64,000 nt of DNA from Brevibacillus laterosporus DSM 25 (GCF_002706795.1 NZ_CP017705.1:1367501-1431500), one strand, 5' to 3'. Numbered from the stretch's first letter, positions 35,809 to 46,589 are shown. Notes: generated by a model not told the origin, from the sequence alone. A program made the numbers and translations.

Positions 35809-37089
35809 TTACTCATAAGCCACTTTTCTATCTTGTACCACAATCTGACCATTTTTCACAACGGTTTTGACATGATTGATGCCAAAATGATAAGGCAAAT
35901 AATCAAGATTATCCGCATCATAGATGACCAAATCCGCTTGTTTACCCACTTCAAGGCTTCCAACCTGCTCTGCACGTCCAATCGCATGGGCTGCATTGAT
36001 CGTCATAGCCGTCAATACCTCCTCTGGCGTTAGCCCCAGATTTAGGCAGCCTAGCGTCATCACAAGCTGTAACGATTCTGTAGGTGAACTGCCTGGATTA
36101 TAATCAGTGGAGAGGGCAACAGGAACACCTAACTCGATCATTTTTCTAGCGCGAGCATGCTTGCTCAGTCGAAGATTAAAGGAGGTCGCTGGCAAACAAA
36201 CTGCCACCACACCTGCTTCCTTCATCGCTAATAAGCCTTCATCACTTGCCGCTAACAAATGCTCAGCAGAAATGCAGCCTAGCTCGGCGGCTAACTCTGC
36301 TCCCCCCAACGGCTCAATTTCATCTGCATGTAGCTTCAGTTTAAAGCCAAGCTTACGAGCTGCCTGCATAATAGCCCTGGATTGCTCTACACTGAACACC
36401 CCATGCTCACAAAATACGTCACAGAATTCCGCCAATCCAGTACGTTTTACCTCTGGCAACATCTCGTTTATAACTAAAGCAACATATTCATCTGTTCGTC
36501 CCTTAAATTCGGTGGGGACTGCATGTGCTCCCATAAATGTAGAGACTAAGTCGACCGGATGCGCTTGCTGTAACGCACTGGTTACCCGAAGCTGTTTTAA
36601 TTCTTCCTCTACGCTAAGGCCATAGCCACTTTTTGCTTCTACTGTAGTTGAACCAAATTGTAGCATTTGATCTAAGCTCTTCTTTGCCTTCAGAAAAAGC
36701 TCCTGCTCCGTAGCCGCACGCGTGGCACGCACCGTACTTAAAATACCCCCACCCTGTTCCAAAATTTCCAGATAGCTGGCCCCGTTTAATTTAAGAGACA
36801 ATTCATGCTCACGAGAGCCTCCATGAACTAGATGCGTATGCGGTTCGACTAATCCAGGTGTAACTAGCTTTCCTTCAGCATCCCACTCTTTAGAAATGCT
36901 TGACCCTTGAATTTGTTTCCGAACATCCTGTTCTGTTCCAACAGCCACAATACGTCCATCTGCTATGGCCACTGCCCCGTCTTGAACCAGTCCGATTTCT
37001 TTCATCTCAGCTCCAGATCGTGCCTGAGCTGAGCCAGCCATAGTGACGAGCGCTTTGATATTATGAACAAGCAAGTCGATTTTCGACAT
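35809..37089 (-). CDS. hutI: Imidazolonepropionase
   Basis: The 426-residue amidohydrolase has the metal-binding LVEPHTHLVHGGSREHE (about 77-93), the substrate region ATTRA-like RATRAATEQEL, STTVEAKSGYGLS and LHADEIEPLGGAELAAELG (about 247-265) with the metal histidine, then SEHL and STDYNPGSSPTESLQ. It hydrolyses imidazolone propionate to formiminoglutamate in the third step of histidine breakdown. ATG at 37089 is eight bases after GGGGG; the preceding GTG is an alternative. It lies 40 bases downstream of hutU. hutH and hutG are not in the window. Confidence 0.93.
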   Translation of the reverse strand: MSKIDLLVHNIKALVTMAGSAQARSGAEMKEIGLVQDGAVAIADGRIVAVGTEQDVRKQIQGSSISKEWDAEGKLVTPGLVEPHTHLVHGGSREHELSLKLNGASYLEILEQGGGILSTVRATRAATEQELFLKAKKSLDQMLQFGSTTVEAKSGYGLSVEEELKQLRVTSALQQAHPVDLVSTFMGAHAVPTEFKGRTDEYVALVINEMLPEVKRTGLAEFCDVFCEHGVFSVEQSRAIMQAARKLGFKLKLHADEIEPLGGAELAAELGCISAEHLLAASDEGLLAMKEAGVVAVCLPATSFNLRLSKHARARKMIELGVPVALSTDYNPGSSPTESLQLVMTLGCLNLGLTPEEVLTAMTINAAHAIGRAEQVGSLEVGKQADLVIYDADNLDYLPYHFGINHVKTVVKNGQIVVQDRKVAYE

Positions 37090-37129
37090 CACGCTTTCCC
37101 CCTATTGACCATACTCCGTTTTTCCTTGC

Positions 37130-38794
37130 TTAGATATCTAGCATTGGTACTCGAACCCCACGCTCTTTTGCTGTTTCAACTGCTAGATCATAACCAGCAT
37201 CAGCGTGACGGATAACTCCCATGCCCGGATCTGTTGTAAGTACACGTTTCAGGCGCTCTTCTGCTTCCACAGAGCCATCTGCAACAACTACCATTCCAGC
37301 ATGCAAGGAATAGCCCATCCCTACACCACCACCATGATGTACGGATACCCAGCTTGCACCCGCTGAGGTATTTACCAACGCATTTAAAATAGCCCAGTCA
37401 GCTACCGCATCACTACCATCCTTCATTGCTTCTGTCTCACGATTTGGAGAAGCAACCGAACCGCAATCTAAATGATCCCGTCCAATAACGATAGGTGCAG
37501 AAATTTCACCGCTTCGTACCATTTCATTGATAGCAAGCCCCATTTTGACACGCTCTCCATACCCCAACCAGCAGATACGGGCAGGCAAGCCTTGGAATGC
37601 TACTCTTTCCTGAGCCATCGTAATCCAGCGGCGGAGATGCTCGTTCTCTGGGAATAGCTTTAGGACAAGCTCATCTGTTTTATAGATATCTTTTGGATCG
37701 CCTGACAAAGCAGCCCAACGAAACGGCCCTTTGCCCTCACAAAATAATGGGCGAATATAGGCTGGTACAAAACCCGGGAAATGAAAAGCATCCTCAACGC
37801 CTTCATCAAAAGCAACCTGCCGAATGTTATTACCATAATCAAAAACGATCGAACCTGCCTTTTGTAAATCAAGCATGGCCTGTACATGGGTGGCCATTGA
37901 ACGTTTCGCCAGTTGGATATATTGATCTGGATCGCTCTCTCTTAATGATTTTGCACCTTCTAATCCATAACCGACTGGTACATATCCATTCAAAGGATCA
38001 TGTGCAGAGGTCTGGTCGGTGACAAATTCAGGCGTTAGCCCCCGTGTAACCATCTCTGGAAAAATCTCTGCGGCATTACCGACCAAACCAATGGACAGTG
38101 CTCTACCTTCATTTTTCGCTTCTGTTGCCATCTGCCATGCTGTATCTAAATCATGTACCATTACATCACAGTAGCGAGTCTCAATCCGACGTTGGATGCG
38201 AGTAGCGTCAATATCAACTGCGATGACCACACCTTCATTCATCGTAACCGCTAATGGTTGAGCTCCCCCCATACCGCCCATGCCTGCTGTTAGAGTAATG
38301 GTACCTTTTAATGTGCCATTATTGTGCTGGCGTGCAGCTTCTGCAAAAGTCTCATAAGTTCCTTGCAGAATTCCTTGTGTTCCAATATAAATCCAGCTAC
38401 CAGCTGTCATTTGCCCGTACATCATTAAGCCTTTTTGGTCTAATTCACGGAATGTCTCCCAATTTGCAAAAGCGGGAACCAACATAGAGTTAGATAACAA
38501 CACACGCGGAGCTTGGGAATGTGTACGGAATATTCCTACTGGTTTACCCGATTGAATTAACAATGTCTCGTCTGCTTCCAATTCTTTTAAGCATTCAACG
38601 ATCTTGTCAAAACTAGCCCAGTTACGTGCGGCTTTACCGATACCTCCATACACAACCAAATCCTCCGGACGTTCTGCAACCTCTGGGTCCAAATTATTCA
38701 TCAGCATGCGTAAAGCCGCTTCCTGTTCCCAGCCTTTCGCGATTAATTCATTACCGCGTGGAGCTCGCACTACTCTTTTATTCGTTGTTGTCAT
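37130..38794 (-). CDS. hutU: Urocanate hydratase
   Basis: The 554-residue protein matches Hut[45 protein letters not shown] in the first 60 residues (as contiguous blocks), the NAD-binding [15 protein letters not shown] (about 169-183), [14 protein letters not shown] (about 259-272), the region [20 protein letters not shown] and [15 protein letters not shown]. It converts urocanate to imidazolone propionate. The start is ATG 38794, after AAAGGGG; ten more codons upstream are not needed. It is first of a hutUI unit with an AraC-type regulator just upstream on the same strand. Confidence 0.95.
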   Translation of the reverse strand: MTTTNKRVVRAPRGNELIAKGWEQEAALRMLMNNLDPEVAERPEDLVVYGGIGKAARNWASFDKIVECLKELEADETLLIQSGKPVGIFRTHSQAPRVLLSNSMLVPAFANWETFRELDQKGLMMYGQMTAGSWIYIGTQGILQGTYETFAEAARQHNNGTLKGTITLTAGMGGMGGAQPLAVTMNEGVVIAVDIDATRIQRRIETRYCDVMVHDLDTAWQMATEAKNEGRALSIGLVGNAAEIFPEMVTRGLTPEFVTDQTSAHDPLNGYVPVGYGLEGAKSLRESDPDQYIQLAKRSMATHVQAMLDLQKAGSIVFDYGNNIRQVAFDEGVEDAFHFPGFVPAYIRPLFCEGKGPFRWAALSGDPKDIYKTDELVLKLFPENEHLRRWITMAQERVAFQGLPARICWLGYGERVKMGLAINEMVRSGEISAPIVIGRDHLDCGSVASPNRETEAMKDGSDAVADWAILNALVNTSAGASWVSVHHGGGVGMGYSLHAGMVVVADGSVEAEERLKRVLTTDPGMGVIRHADAGYDLAVETAKERGVRVPMLDI

Positions 38795-39084
38795 TCTACA
38801 TTCCCCTTTCGTATAGACAAACATTTGCTTACAAACACAATGGGATTTCTAGCTGTGAGCTTGATTGGCATATCCTGTTGGAAAATTCAAAATATTATAT
38901 AAGAAACTCGTACCGTCGCTCTCCGTGGATCTTGTAACGGGTCAACACAGACGATATCAAAGACTTTTACCTTAGGATGGTTGCCTAGCCTCAACTGTAA
39001 TTATATGATTTTTCCCAAAAACCGTTTGTTTTCTTCAGTTTACCGGAATGCGCTTACGAATCATCTAGTGTAATTTGCGAAATA

Positions 39085-40302
39085 CTAGCACAATATTGCT
39101 GTACGATATTCGCGTGGACTCATGTTCATATGTCTTTTGAATAGACGACTAAAATAATTAGCATCTTCAAATCCTAGTTCAAAAGCAATTTCTTTAATAG
39201 ATAAATCGGTTGTTTCTAAATAGATAACAGCTTTTTGTAGCTTCATATGATGAACGTACTCAATAAAGCTGTATCCTGTTTCTCGCTGAAAAAGATGGCT
39301 AAAATGATAAACACTCAAACAGCAATTTTGTGCTACTTCCTTCAACCCTATCTTTTCTCCTAGATGCTCCTTCAAATACAAAACCGCGTTTCGAATAACA
39401 GGAGAATATTTTTTCATGCCTAGCTGTTCCCCCTGTTGAACCAGACTTATGCTATACCGCTCCACTTTTTGCAAGAAGGTATCGTAGCGTATTGTTTTAT
39501 AGAGATCCTGAATGAATCGTGCATTCTCTGCTAAAATAGTGGAAGCATCTGCTCCCAGCTCTAGCACCGTCCTTGACATAGCTGTTATAATCTCAACCAC
39601 TTCCGATTGAAAGCTCTCCACATCCTGCTGGTCCACCATCGTCATATCATGTAGCAGCGTGCGCAAGGATTCTAGCGTAGCGCGTTCATCTCCAATTCTC
39701 ACACTAGCAATAACATCTGCTCGATTTTTGCTAAGTATGGACGAATTTCTTCTGCTTCTGCTATCTCTATCTTGTTTCGTCCTTTTGGGCAAAACTAGCT
39801 GATTTCCTTGAAAAAAACGATCTTTTAAAGCCATTTGTGCTTCTTCATAAGAATGCTGCATATCCAGCGGATTATCATAGACGCCCCCAATTCCGATGGA
39901 GATCGATATCCTTTTTTCATCGGCATGTTGAACAATTTCAGAAGCGATCTGACGAGCTTTCTGACCAGCAAAATCCTGGTGCTTGTTCTCGTTACCATCT
40001 AGCAGTTCAAGCAATATGACCATAACTCCTTCTGAGACCCAGCACCACACAAAAGGAACAGATAAAGCCTGGTGCAATACCTTGAGTAATTGCTGTCCGA
40101 TTTCCTGGCACCATCCTACAGGCTTACTCGCTGCCAAATCAGGATAACGATCCAGTGATATCACCATTGCAAGCTTAGGACAAATTGTTAATTGTAGCTG
40201 TTGCTGTCGCGTCGTAAACTCTGCCTCATGTACCATTGTTCCTGTTATCAGTTCGTGAGCAAATGTTGCCTGTATCGCTGCTGCTTGTTGTAAAGTAAGC
40301 AT
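39085..40302 (-). CDS. AraC-type regulator with a GGDEF-like sensory region
   Basis: The 405-residue protein ends in two AraC helix-turn-helix units (about 305-405: LKEVAQNCCLSVYHFSHLFQRETGYSFIEYVHHMKL and IKEIAFELGFEDANYFSRLFKRHMNMSPREYR, given as separate blocks). The N-terminal half contains a degenerate GGDEF-like part (ISISIGIGGVYDNPLDMQHSYEEAQMAL, about 150-178) as in YesN/CdaR-type regulators, but there is no receiver domain. It sits directly upstream of hutU with 290 bases between, so it may activate histidine use; this is inferred from position. No typical HutP gene is visible. Confidence 0.72.
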   Translation of the reverse strand: MLTLQQAAAIQATFAHELITGTMVHEAEFTTRQQQLQLTICPKLAMVISLDRYPDLAASKPVGWCQEIGQQLLKVLHQALSVPFVWCWVSEGVMVILLELLDGNENKHQDFAGQKARQIASEIVQHADEKRISISIGIGGVYDNPLDMQHSYEEAQMALKDRFFQGNQLVLPKRTKQDRDSRSRRNSSILSKNRADVIASVRIGDERATLESLRTLLHDMTMVDQQDVESFQSEVVEIITAMSRTVLELGADASTILAENARFIQDLYKTIRYDTFLQKVERYSISLVQQGEQLGMKKYSPVIRNAVLYLKEHLGEKIGLKEVAQNCCLSVYHFSHLFQRETGYSFIEYVHHMKLQKAVIYLETTDLSIKEIAFELGFEDANYFSRLFKRHMNMSPREYRTAILC

Positions 40303-40428
40303 CGGCTCCCTCCTTTGTCCCTTTGTTTCACATAGTACAAAAATAGACGATCATTTCCGTGTATTCTATCGGAATTGACCGCCCATCCTTTTGTTACATT
40401 GTCGCTTCTATTATCTTACTTTATCGTT

Positions 40429-41856
40429 TTATTCGCGATCCAAAAGAGATGCGCCAGCAATTCCGGGATGTGTCATCTCATATGGGTCTAAAATAATATC
40501 GAGTTCCTCTTCCGTCAACACATTATAGTCCAAGCACAGCTCGCGTACTGATCTGCCAGTCAGTGTTGCCTCTCTTGCAATACGTGCTGCTGGTTCATAA
40601 CCCAAATGTGGATTAAGTGCAGTAATAATTCCCACGCTATTTTCTACGTATTGGCGACAACGATCTATATTTGCTTCAATACCTTCCAGACAATTTTTCT
40701 GGAACACTGTAAATACATTATTCATAATAGTCAAGGACTGAATCAGATTAAATACAAGCACAGGCCCCATCACATTTAACTCTAATTGGCCTGCTTCAGA
40801 GGCTAAGCAGATCGTATGATCATTCCCGATTACTTGGAATGCCACTTGATTGACTACCTCTGCCATTACTGGGTTTACTTTTCCTGGCATAATAGAAGAC
40901 CCTGGTTGACGAGCAGGTAAGCTAATTTCCCCTAATCCTGCACGTGGACCAGAAGCAAGTAAGCGCAGATCATTTGCAATTTTAGACATATTGATCATAC
41001 AAACCTTGAGAGCCGCAGATACTTCTGTATAAGCATCCGTATTTTGCGTAGCATCCACCAAATTCTCTGCGCTAACCAATGGTAATTCAGTCAGCTCTGC
41101 AAGAATTTTAACAACGCGTTCAATATAGATTGGATCGGCATTTAGACCCGTACCTACTGCTGTTGCCCCCATGTTTACTTCATAAAGGTGCTGACGAGTC
41201 TGCCCAATTCGTTTAATATCTCGATCCAATACACGGCTATATGCCTCAAATTCCTGGCCCATTCGAATTGGAACAGCATCCTGCAAATGAGTGCGTCCCA
41301 TTTTAATTATATGATCAAATTGCTTTGCTTTATCTACAAAAGCATCTTTCAATGCTTCCATAGTACCTAGCAATTGATTAATTAAGCGCAAAACCGCAAT
41401 ATGTACGGCTGTTGGAATCGCATCGTTTGTGGATTGTGCTTTGTTTACATGCGTATTTGGGCTTAAGGTAAAATAATCGCCTTTCACCGCACCCATGATT
41501 TCCAATGCTCGATTCGCAATCACTTCGTTAGCATTCATATTGATAGAGGTACCGGCGCCTCCCTGAATCGGATCGACAATAAATTGCTCCTGCCATTTGC
41601 CATCAATCAATTCTTGAGAAGCTTGTACGATTGGATCACCTAATTTGGAAGAAAGCTGCTTTACTTCCATATTGGCTAAAGCTGCTGCTTTTTTTACATA
41701 GCCTAGCGCTTTAATTAGCTCCCCATCAATACGATAGCCTGTGATCGGAAAATTCTCTACAGCACGCAACGTTTGAATGCCATAATAAGCATGCAATGGT
41801 ACCTCTTTTGTTCCAAGAAAATCTTTCTCCTGACGTGTTTCTTGACTGATACTCAT
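40429..41856 (-). CDS. aspA: Aspartate ammonia-lyase
   Basis: The 475-residue protein is a fumarase/aspartase with YYGIQTLRAVENFPI (about 21-35), GAGTSINMNANEVIANRALE (about 102-121), MGRTHLQDAVPIRMGQEF and the catalytic loop GSSIMPGKVNPVMAEVVNQV (about 320-339), then TALNPHLGYEPAA. It deaminates aspartate to fumarate. ATG at 41856 follows GGGGG by seven bases; the longer frame to 42015 extends through the hemQ terminator and is rejected. It is single. Confidence 0.92.
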   Translation of the reverse strand: MSISQETRQEKDFLGTKEVPLHAYYGIQTLRAVENFPITGYRIDGELIKALGYVKKAAALANMEVKQLSSKLGDPIVQASQELIDGKWQEQFIVDPIQGGAGTSINMNANEVIANRALEIMGAVKGDYFTLSPNTHVNKAQSTNDAIPTAVHIAVLRLINQLLGTMEALKDAFVDKAKQFDHIIKMGRTHLQDAVPIRMGQEFEAYSRVLDRDIKRIGQTRQHLYEVNMGATAVGTGLNADPIYIERVVKILAELTELPLVSAENLVDATQNTDAYTEVSAALKVCMINMSKIANDLRLLASGPRAGLGEISLPARQPGSSIMPGKVNPVMAEVVNQVAFQVIGNDHTICLASEAGQLELNVMGPVLVFNLIQSLTIMNNVFTVFQKNCLEGIEANIDRCRQYVENSVGIITALNPHLGYEPAARIAREATLTGRSVRELCLDYNVLTEEELDIILDPYEMTHPGIAGASLLDRE

Positions 41857-41989
41857 GGTTAGTCCCCCGTCTTTGATCGCTCTAGCTAGAGCCGTATTGA
41901 TTGTCAGTTCACTTATGTATCTATCATATACCAGTTTGCCCCATTCCAACAGGTCTGGCCATCTCATATTGTGCAAAAAGGTAAAAAAG

Positions 41990-42022
41990 CAAAAAACCGA
42001 TAAGCCTTTGCTCATCGGTTTC
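41990..42022 (-). terminator. Terminator after hemQ
   Basis: On the minus strand AAACCGAT and ATCGGTTT pair around a ten-base loop, followed by TTTTGC. Confidence 0.75.
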
Positions 42023-42044
42023 TTTTAAACGCATTTATTCCTTT

Positions 42045-42797
42045 TTAAAGCGCAAACATTTTTAGTAGGGCTTCTTCATTTACATGGTTACCAACCAAGA
42101 AGATACCGAATTCACCATAACGCGCACTTACTTCATCGAATCTCATTTCATATACAATGTGTTTCAATTCAATTGGGTCATGAGCGAATAAAGTAACGCC
42201 CCATTCCCAATCGTCATACCCCACAGAGCCACCAATAATTTGCTTGATTTTACCAGCATATTTACGACCAGTCAAACCGTGAGTTTGCATTAATTCACGA
42301 CGCTCGTCCATTGTCATGGAATACCAGTTGTCTTTTTCTCCACGTTTCTTGTTCATTGGATAGAAGCAGAAGTGATCCCATTTTGGTAAGATTGGGTACA
42401 AACGCTCACGCACATGCGGATTTGCTTTAGGATCTTGACCAGGATTGTTCACATAGTTGCTTAACTCTACCACGGAAATATAAGAGTAATCCGTCTCTGT
42501 ATAATCTGCAAAGCGAGTTTTATTGATCGCTGTTTTTAATTCATCCAATTCACCCATTGTAGGGCGTAGGAAGATAAAGCATAGATCAGCTTTATGTCCA
42601 AGTACAGAATACACAGCCGTGCTACCACCAGTCTCGGATTCTGCATCATTCCATACGCGCATTAGGGAAGTTAGTTCGTCAAGGGCCGCTTGGCGTTCTT
42701 CGCTAGATGCTTTTTTCCATTTTTCCCAGTTGATCTTCCGGAAGTCATGATAGGTAAACCATCCTTCCAACGTGAGCAATGCTTCATTGGCTGACAT
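42045..42797 (-). CDS. hemQ: Coproheme decarboxylase HemQ
   Basis: The 250-residue protein belongs to the chlorite dismutase-like family in its Firmicute HemQ form: EGWFTYHDFRKINW (about 11-24), CFIFLRPTMGELDEL, YISVVELSNY, FYPMNKKRGEKDNWYSMTMDERRELMQTHG (about 143-172, holding the radical tyrosine and the haem-ligand histidine, given as one block in two parts) and GVTLFAHDPIELKHIVYEMRFDEVSARYGEFG. It converts coproheme to protohaem in the coproporphyrin-dependent pathway. GAAGGGG precedes the ATG at 42797; a TTG three codons upstream is an alternative. Confidence 0.93.
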   Translation of the reverse strand: MSANEALLTLEGWFTYHDFRKINWEKWKKASSEERQAALDELTSLMRVWNDAESETGGSTAVYSVLGHKADLCFIFLRPTMGELDELKTAINKTRFADYTETDYSYISVVELSNYVNNPGQDPKANPHVRERLYPILPKWDHFCFYPMNKKRGEKDNWYSMTMDERRELMQTHGLTGRKYAGKIKQIIGGSVGYDDWEWGVTLFAHDPIELKHIVYEMRFDEVSARYGEFGIFLVGNHVNEEALLKMFAL

Positions 42798-42984
42798 GTG
42801 ACACAACCCCTTCTTATGGTTTAGCGTGAGCCTTTGCTCCGCCTATGTACATACACGAAAAGCCCTCTGTTTCCTTATTCGAGAGACCTGTCCTTCTTTA
42901 TCTTACTGATAACTTTTGGAAAAGACAATGATTTGCTAGGCTTTGGCGTACAGTTGTACTTTCTGTGACAAAAGCGGCGTCATC

Positions 42985-43944
42985 TTACAACTTCCGTAGC
43001 ATAACCTGTTCAATGGCATGTTGTTTTCCCTTCGTCAAAATCAAATCAGCTCGATAACGTGTAGGCAAGATGTTTTTATGTAAATTAACTGCATTGATTT
43101 CCCGCCAGATGTTATTAGCTACATCCAACGCCTCTTCATCGGATAGCTGCGCATATCGATGGAAATAGGAAGCCGGTTTCTGGAAAGCTGTCTGTCTTAA
43201 CAATAAAAAGCGATTTAAATACCACTCGCGAATGTCTTGTTCTCTGGCATCTACATAGATTGAGAAGTCAAAGAAGTCAGAGACAAACACCTGTGGCATG
43301 CTTTCATTATCTATAATACGTCCTACTTGTAAGACATTTAATCCTTCCACGATCAAGATATCGGGTTGAGAAACGATTTGCTCTTGGTCACGCAAAATAT
43401 TGTAGGTCAAGTGAGAGTAGAGTGGACAACTCACTTCTTTAACGCCAGATTTTACATCTGCTAAAAAATTGATCAGCCTTGTTGTATCATAGCTTTCCGG
43501 AAAGCCCTTACGCTTCATCAGACCACGTTCTTCCAATATCTCATTGGGGTAAAGGAAGCCATCCGTAGTAACCAACTCCACCTTCGGATGATTAGGCCAG
43601 CGTTTCAACAAGGATAATAGTACGCGTGCTGTCGTGCTTTTCCCTACAGCGACACTGCCAGCAATACCAATGATAAATGGTACCTTTTCCGAACGATTTC
43701 CCAGAAAAGTATCGGCAGCTTTGTACAACTCTTGTGATTCTGCTACATATAAATTTAACAGCCTGGAGAGAGGCAGATAGATTTCACTGATTTCTTGTAG
43801 TGATAGTTTCTCATTAAGCCCTTCTAGATCAGCTAAATCCTCTTCACAAATGGATAAGGGCGTTTCATTTCGTAGCCCTCTCCACTCTTCCCTAGAAAAA
43901 ATCATATAAGGGGAATAAATTCGTCTGTCGGCATAGTTCGCCAC
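42985..43944 (-). CDS. coaA: Pantothenate kinase, type I
   Basis: The 319-residue protein has the P-loop [17 protein letters not shown] (about 93-109), [14 protein letters not shown] (about 123-136) and [15 protein letters not shown], and [12 protein letters not shown] with the substrate-pocket residues, then [23 protein letters not shown]. These are diagnostic of bacterial CoaA, which makes 4'-phosphopantothenate in CoA synthesis and is feedback-inhibited by CoA. A GGAGG site precedes the ATG. It is single, with about 190 bases to hemQ. Confidence 0.93.
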   Translation of the reverse strand: MANYADRRIYSPYMIFSREEWRGLRNETPLSICEEDLADLEGLNEKLSLQEISEIYLPLSRLLNLYVAESQELYKAADTFLGNRSEKVPFIIGIAGSVAVGKSTTARVLLSLLKRWPNHPKVELVTTDGFLYPNEILEERGLMKRKGFPESYDTTRLINFLADVKSGVKEVSCPLYSHLTYNILRDQEQIVSQPDILIVEGLNVLQVGRIIDNESMPQVFVSDFFDFSIYVDAREQDIREWYLNRFLLLRQTAFQKPASYFHRYAQLSDEEALDVANNIWREINAVNLHKNILPTRYRADLILTKGKQHAIEQVMLRKL

Positions 43945-44123
43945 GGTAAGTCCTCCTTCTCAGGCAATGCATCAAAAACAATGTCCACTCCATCATACCT
44001 TTCTAGCTTCCATGCTTCCACTTCGAATTCTACAAAAAATGACCTTTTTCGCATTTTCCTACAAATGATACGGAAAAAACTGTTAAAATAATCATCAAGA
44101 ATAAAAGAATTGGAGGTTCTCTT

Positions 44124-44471
44124 ATGGAAGAAAAGTTGATCAAAAGTGCAAAATATGGTTTTCTTGTTGGTTTAGCCATCATGATTCTAATTGTGCCAGA
44201 GGAGCGTGAAATCCATCTGTATTCTGGTGGGATGACTACCCAAGAGCTTACTTGGATGGAATACATCTTACGTGTGGTGAGATATACCATTATCTTTACC
44301 AGTGCTGTCGTTCTCATGACATTTTTCCAAGAGAAAAGAGGCTTACAAAACTCTGGGTTACCTTGGGTGGTAGAAAAAATATTATATATTGTGCTAGGAT
44401 TCCTAGTCGTCACAGCAATTGGTATTTTGTTGTCATTCCTAGCTCCTTTTCTCCATCGTCTGTTCACTTAA
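44124..44471 (+). CDS. Small membrane protein, unknown
   Basis: I do not recognise this 115-residue protein. Three hydrophobic stretches are visible (YGFLVGLAIMILIVP, YTIIFTSAVVLMTFF and ILYIVLGFLVVTAIGILLSFLAPFL). GGAGG precedes the ATG by seven bases, and a TAAAAT -10-like hexamer lies about 40 bases upstream. The stop overlaps the end of the convergent SgrR-like gene by four bases. The antisense frame of 145 codons at 44030-44467 is a shadow. Function is unknown. Confidence 0.65.
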   Translation: MEEKLIKSAKYGFLVGLAIMILIVPEEREIHLYSGGMTTQELTWMEYILRVVRYTIIFTSAVVLMTFFQEKRGLQNSGLPWVVEKILYIVLGFLVVTAIGILLSFLAPFLHRLFT

Positions 44472-46303
44472 CTCATATCCTTGTACCACAATGTACGATA
44501 ATCCACATGTCCTTGACGATTAACTCTGATTCCACGCAACCGTGGATCAACCACTAGCCCTATCCGATTACGATAAAGGGGCAGATAAGCTATCTGTTGT
44601 TGTAACATTTGCTCTATTTTGGTGATAGCTTTCCGTCTATCTACCCCTGAGGAAAGACTCTGTAGATGAGTGATCGCGATCTTAATTTTTTGTCGGTCCT
44701 CATCCTTTACATGGGAATACACAAAACTGTTATGTGACAAAAAAACTTCTAGTAAAGATAGCTCTGTATCATCACCAATCGTGGCACTATCATGAATGAA
44801 ATCAGCTTGCTCAATAGTGATAGGTTGCAGTAGCTCACTCACGGTATAATAATGATTTTCAATATTTATGCCATACATCGCACACTGCTCTTTGATCCAT
44901 TCGCAATCTTCCACATGATCTTGATCTGTAAATGTATGTAAACGAACGGCTTCTCCTTGGTAATTGCTCTGTTGAAGTAAAAGATGTACACGTTCAGAAA
45001 GACATAAATCAGATTGTCGTTCGCTCTCTTCTAAAAATAAGCTATCTCGCCTCCAAGAAGCAAAACACGTAGCTATTTCGTGACGTGCACCTCCCAGTTC
45101 GTGCAGCATCTGTTCAGGCGATAAGATCAGTTGCAGCGCTCGGCGAAATGAAAGAGAAGTAATTGGTCCTGATTTTCGCTGATTGCAGCTCAAGTACTGA
45201 ACACACCAATCATCGCTTGTTACCCTTTGCCAATCCTCCCTGTGACTCTCTTCTTTTTGCTCTACTTCATCCATTTCATACCACATGCCATATGTGGTTT
45301 TCATTTCGATTTCATCAGCTTTTGTTTGCAAATTAATAAATTGCACACGATCGAGATGAGGCCTAATACCGAAATAACTTTCAAACGCTTCTAGTATGAC
45401 CAGACCATCATCGTTTCGAATAAGTTTAAATGGCCCCGTTCCTATCGGCATCCTTGCAAAATCCTCACCTACTTGCTCTACATAATCCTTAGGCACAATA
45501 GCAAGATGTTCATTCCCTAGATAGCGATCAAATAAATGGTGAGGACCTGTGAGCCTTATTTCAATAACACGATCATCATGCTGGATCATCTCTCTTATTT
45601 CCCACGTTAGCCATTGATAAGGGGAATTCTCCCTTGCTAATCGATTAAGGCTGAAAATTACATCGCTTGCTAGCATTTCTCGCCCGTGGTGAAACAAGAC
45701 CCCTTTGCGCAAAAAAATCGTCCAACGGTCCCCAGATTCATTTTTTTCGATATGATAGGCCAAATGAGGTTCCATACTACCCGACGTCTTATTATAGCGA
45801 AGCAGCATTTCACAAATATGCTGACTGATATGGCACTCTGAGCGTAGGTATGCATGGATAGGGTCAACTATAGCTAATGGTTCACCTAGAGGCAGACGCA
45901 AGGTCTCGATCCTTTTACCCTGTTCCCTTTCCCACTGCAATCCAAATTGCCCTCGAAACCAACGCTGAAATCTCTCATTAGCTTTTGGCAGAGTAATCGT
46001 ATATTTTTGTATGAGTGACAATGCCTCTGCTACCTGCCCTGAATAAATCATCTGTTGTGCATGGCTAATTACTAGTTCGTCTGGCTCAGCTAGAAAGGAA
46101 AGCTGTGAACGATTTCCTCTTCCTCTACCAGGTATCCAAGCAATCCATTGAAGAGCAATCCATTTTTGCAAAATGAACTTACTATTTCGAGTGGTACAGC
46201 ACAACAAAGTAGCAATTTGTTCAAGCGAAATCGAAACAGGCTCTTTTAATGGAATATGATTTAATTCCGTTCGAAATCGAATAAAATCATCTAAAATATA
46301 CAT
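44468..46303 (-). CDS. SgrR-type regulator with solute-binding domain
   Basis: The 611-residue protein has an N-terminal SgrR-like DNA-binding region (about 1-115, SLEQIATLLCCTTRNSKFILQKWIALQWIAWIPGRGRGNRSQL in the first 70) fused to a type 5 extracellular solute-binding domain (HIAYHIEKNESGDRWTIFLRKGVLFHHGREMLASDVIFSLNRL region about 180-225). There is no signal peptide, so the binding domain is cytoplasmic and works as an effector sensor. It is divergent from an MFS exporter, the usual neighbour of such regulators in Bacilli, and it is likely to control it. The ligand is unknown. Confidence 0.75.
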   Translation of the reverse strand: MYILDDFIRFRTELNHIPLKEPVSISLEQIATLLCCTTRNSKFILQKWIALQWIAWIPGRGRGNRSQLSFLAEPDELVISHAQQMIYSGQVAEALSLIQKYTITLPKANERFQRWFRGQFGLQWEREQGKRIETLRLPLGEPLAIVDPIHAYLRSECHISQHICEMLLRYNKTSGSMEPHLAYHIEKNESGDRWTIFLRKGVLFHHGREMLASDVIFSLNRLARENSPYQWLTWEIREMIQHDDRVIEIRLTGPHHLFDRYLGNEHLAIVPKDYVEQVGEDFARMPIGTGPFKLIRNDDGLVILEAFESYFGIRPHLDRVQFINLQTKADEIEMKTTYGMWYEMDEVEQKEESHREDWQRVTSDDWCVQYLSCNQRKSGPITSLSFRRALQLILSPEQMLHELGGARHEIATCFASWRRDSLFLEESERQSDLCLSERVHLLLQQSNYQGEAVRLHTFTDQDHVEDCEWIKEQCAMYGINIENHYYTVSELLQPITIEQADFIHDSATIGDDTELSLLEVFLSHNSFVYSHVKDEDRQKIKIAITHLQSLSSGVDRRKAITKIEQMLQQQIAYLPLYRNRIGLVVDPRLRGIRVNRQGHVDYRTLWYKDMS

Positions 46304-46486
46304 AACGACTCTTCCTTTTTACTTATTCTCTACCACTATTTACTCTATTTTCGTAACTATTGATTCTCGCTACACAACTAGTTATCCGAAATTTGAAAAT
46401 ATAACACAAGATAAGTACATATGAAAATCTAAGCAAAACAGAAAAGATAGTCCCAACTCTACATGTTACTTCATAAAGTAAAAATT

Positions 46487-46522
46487 GGTTAGGAGTAGTA
46501 GACGACTATTCCTAACCCTTTT
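46487..46522 (+). promoter_or_regulatory. Terminator-like hairpin in the MFS gene leader
   Basis: GGTTAGGAGTAGT (46487-46499) pairs with ACTATTCCTAACC (46505-46517) over 12 of 13 positions and is followed by CTTTTTAT. There is no plus-strand gene upstream for it to end, so it is best read as an attenuator between promoter and gene in the 346-base gap 46304-46649. Confidence 0.5.
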
Positions 46523-46563
46523 TATATCAACTGTTTATCTCTCTCAGATCTGCCCCTCTATAA

Positions 46564-46589
46564 AAGAGGAAAAAGTAGAGCTTCCTCTT
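46564..46589 (+). promoter_or_regulatory. Second leader hairpin of the MFS gene
   Basis: AAGAGGAA (46564-46571) and TTCCTCTT (46582-46589) form an 8-bp stem with a ten-base loop, followed by a pyrimidine-rich tract, 60 bases before the MFS start. The interval otherwise shows no gene. Confidence 0.4.

Noticed and set aside
36107-36625. 172-codon plus-strand frame
   Set aside because: Antisense to hutI with low-complexity serine and alanine content; no supporting signals.
44030-44467. 145-codon minus-strand frame
   Set aside because: Antisense to the membrane gene at 44124, which has a GGAGG site and membrane helices; the minus frame has none.
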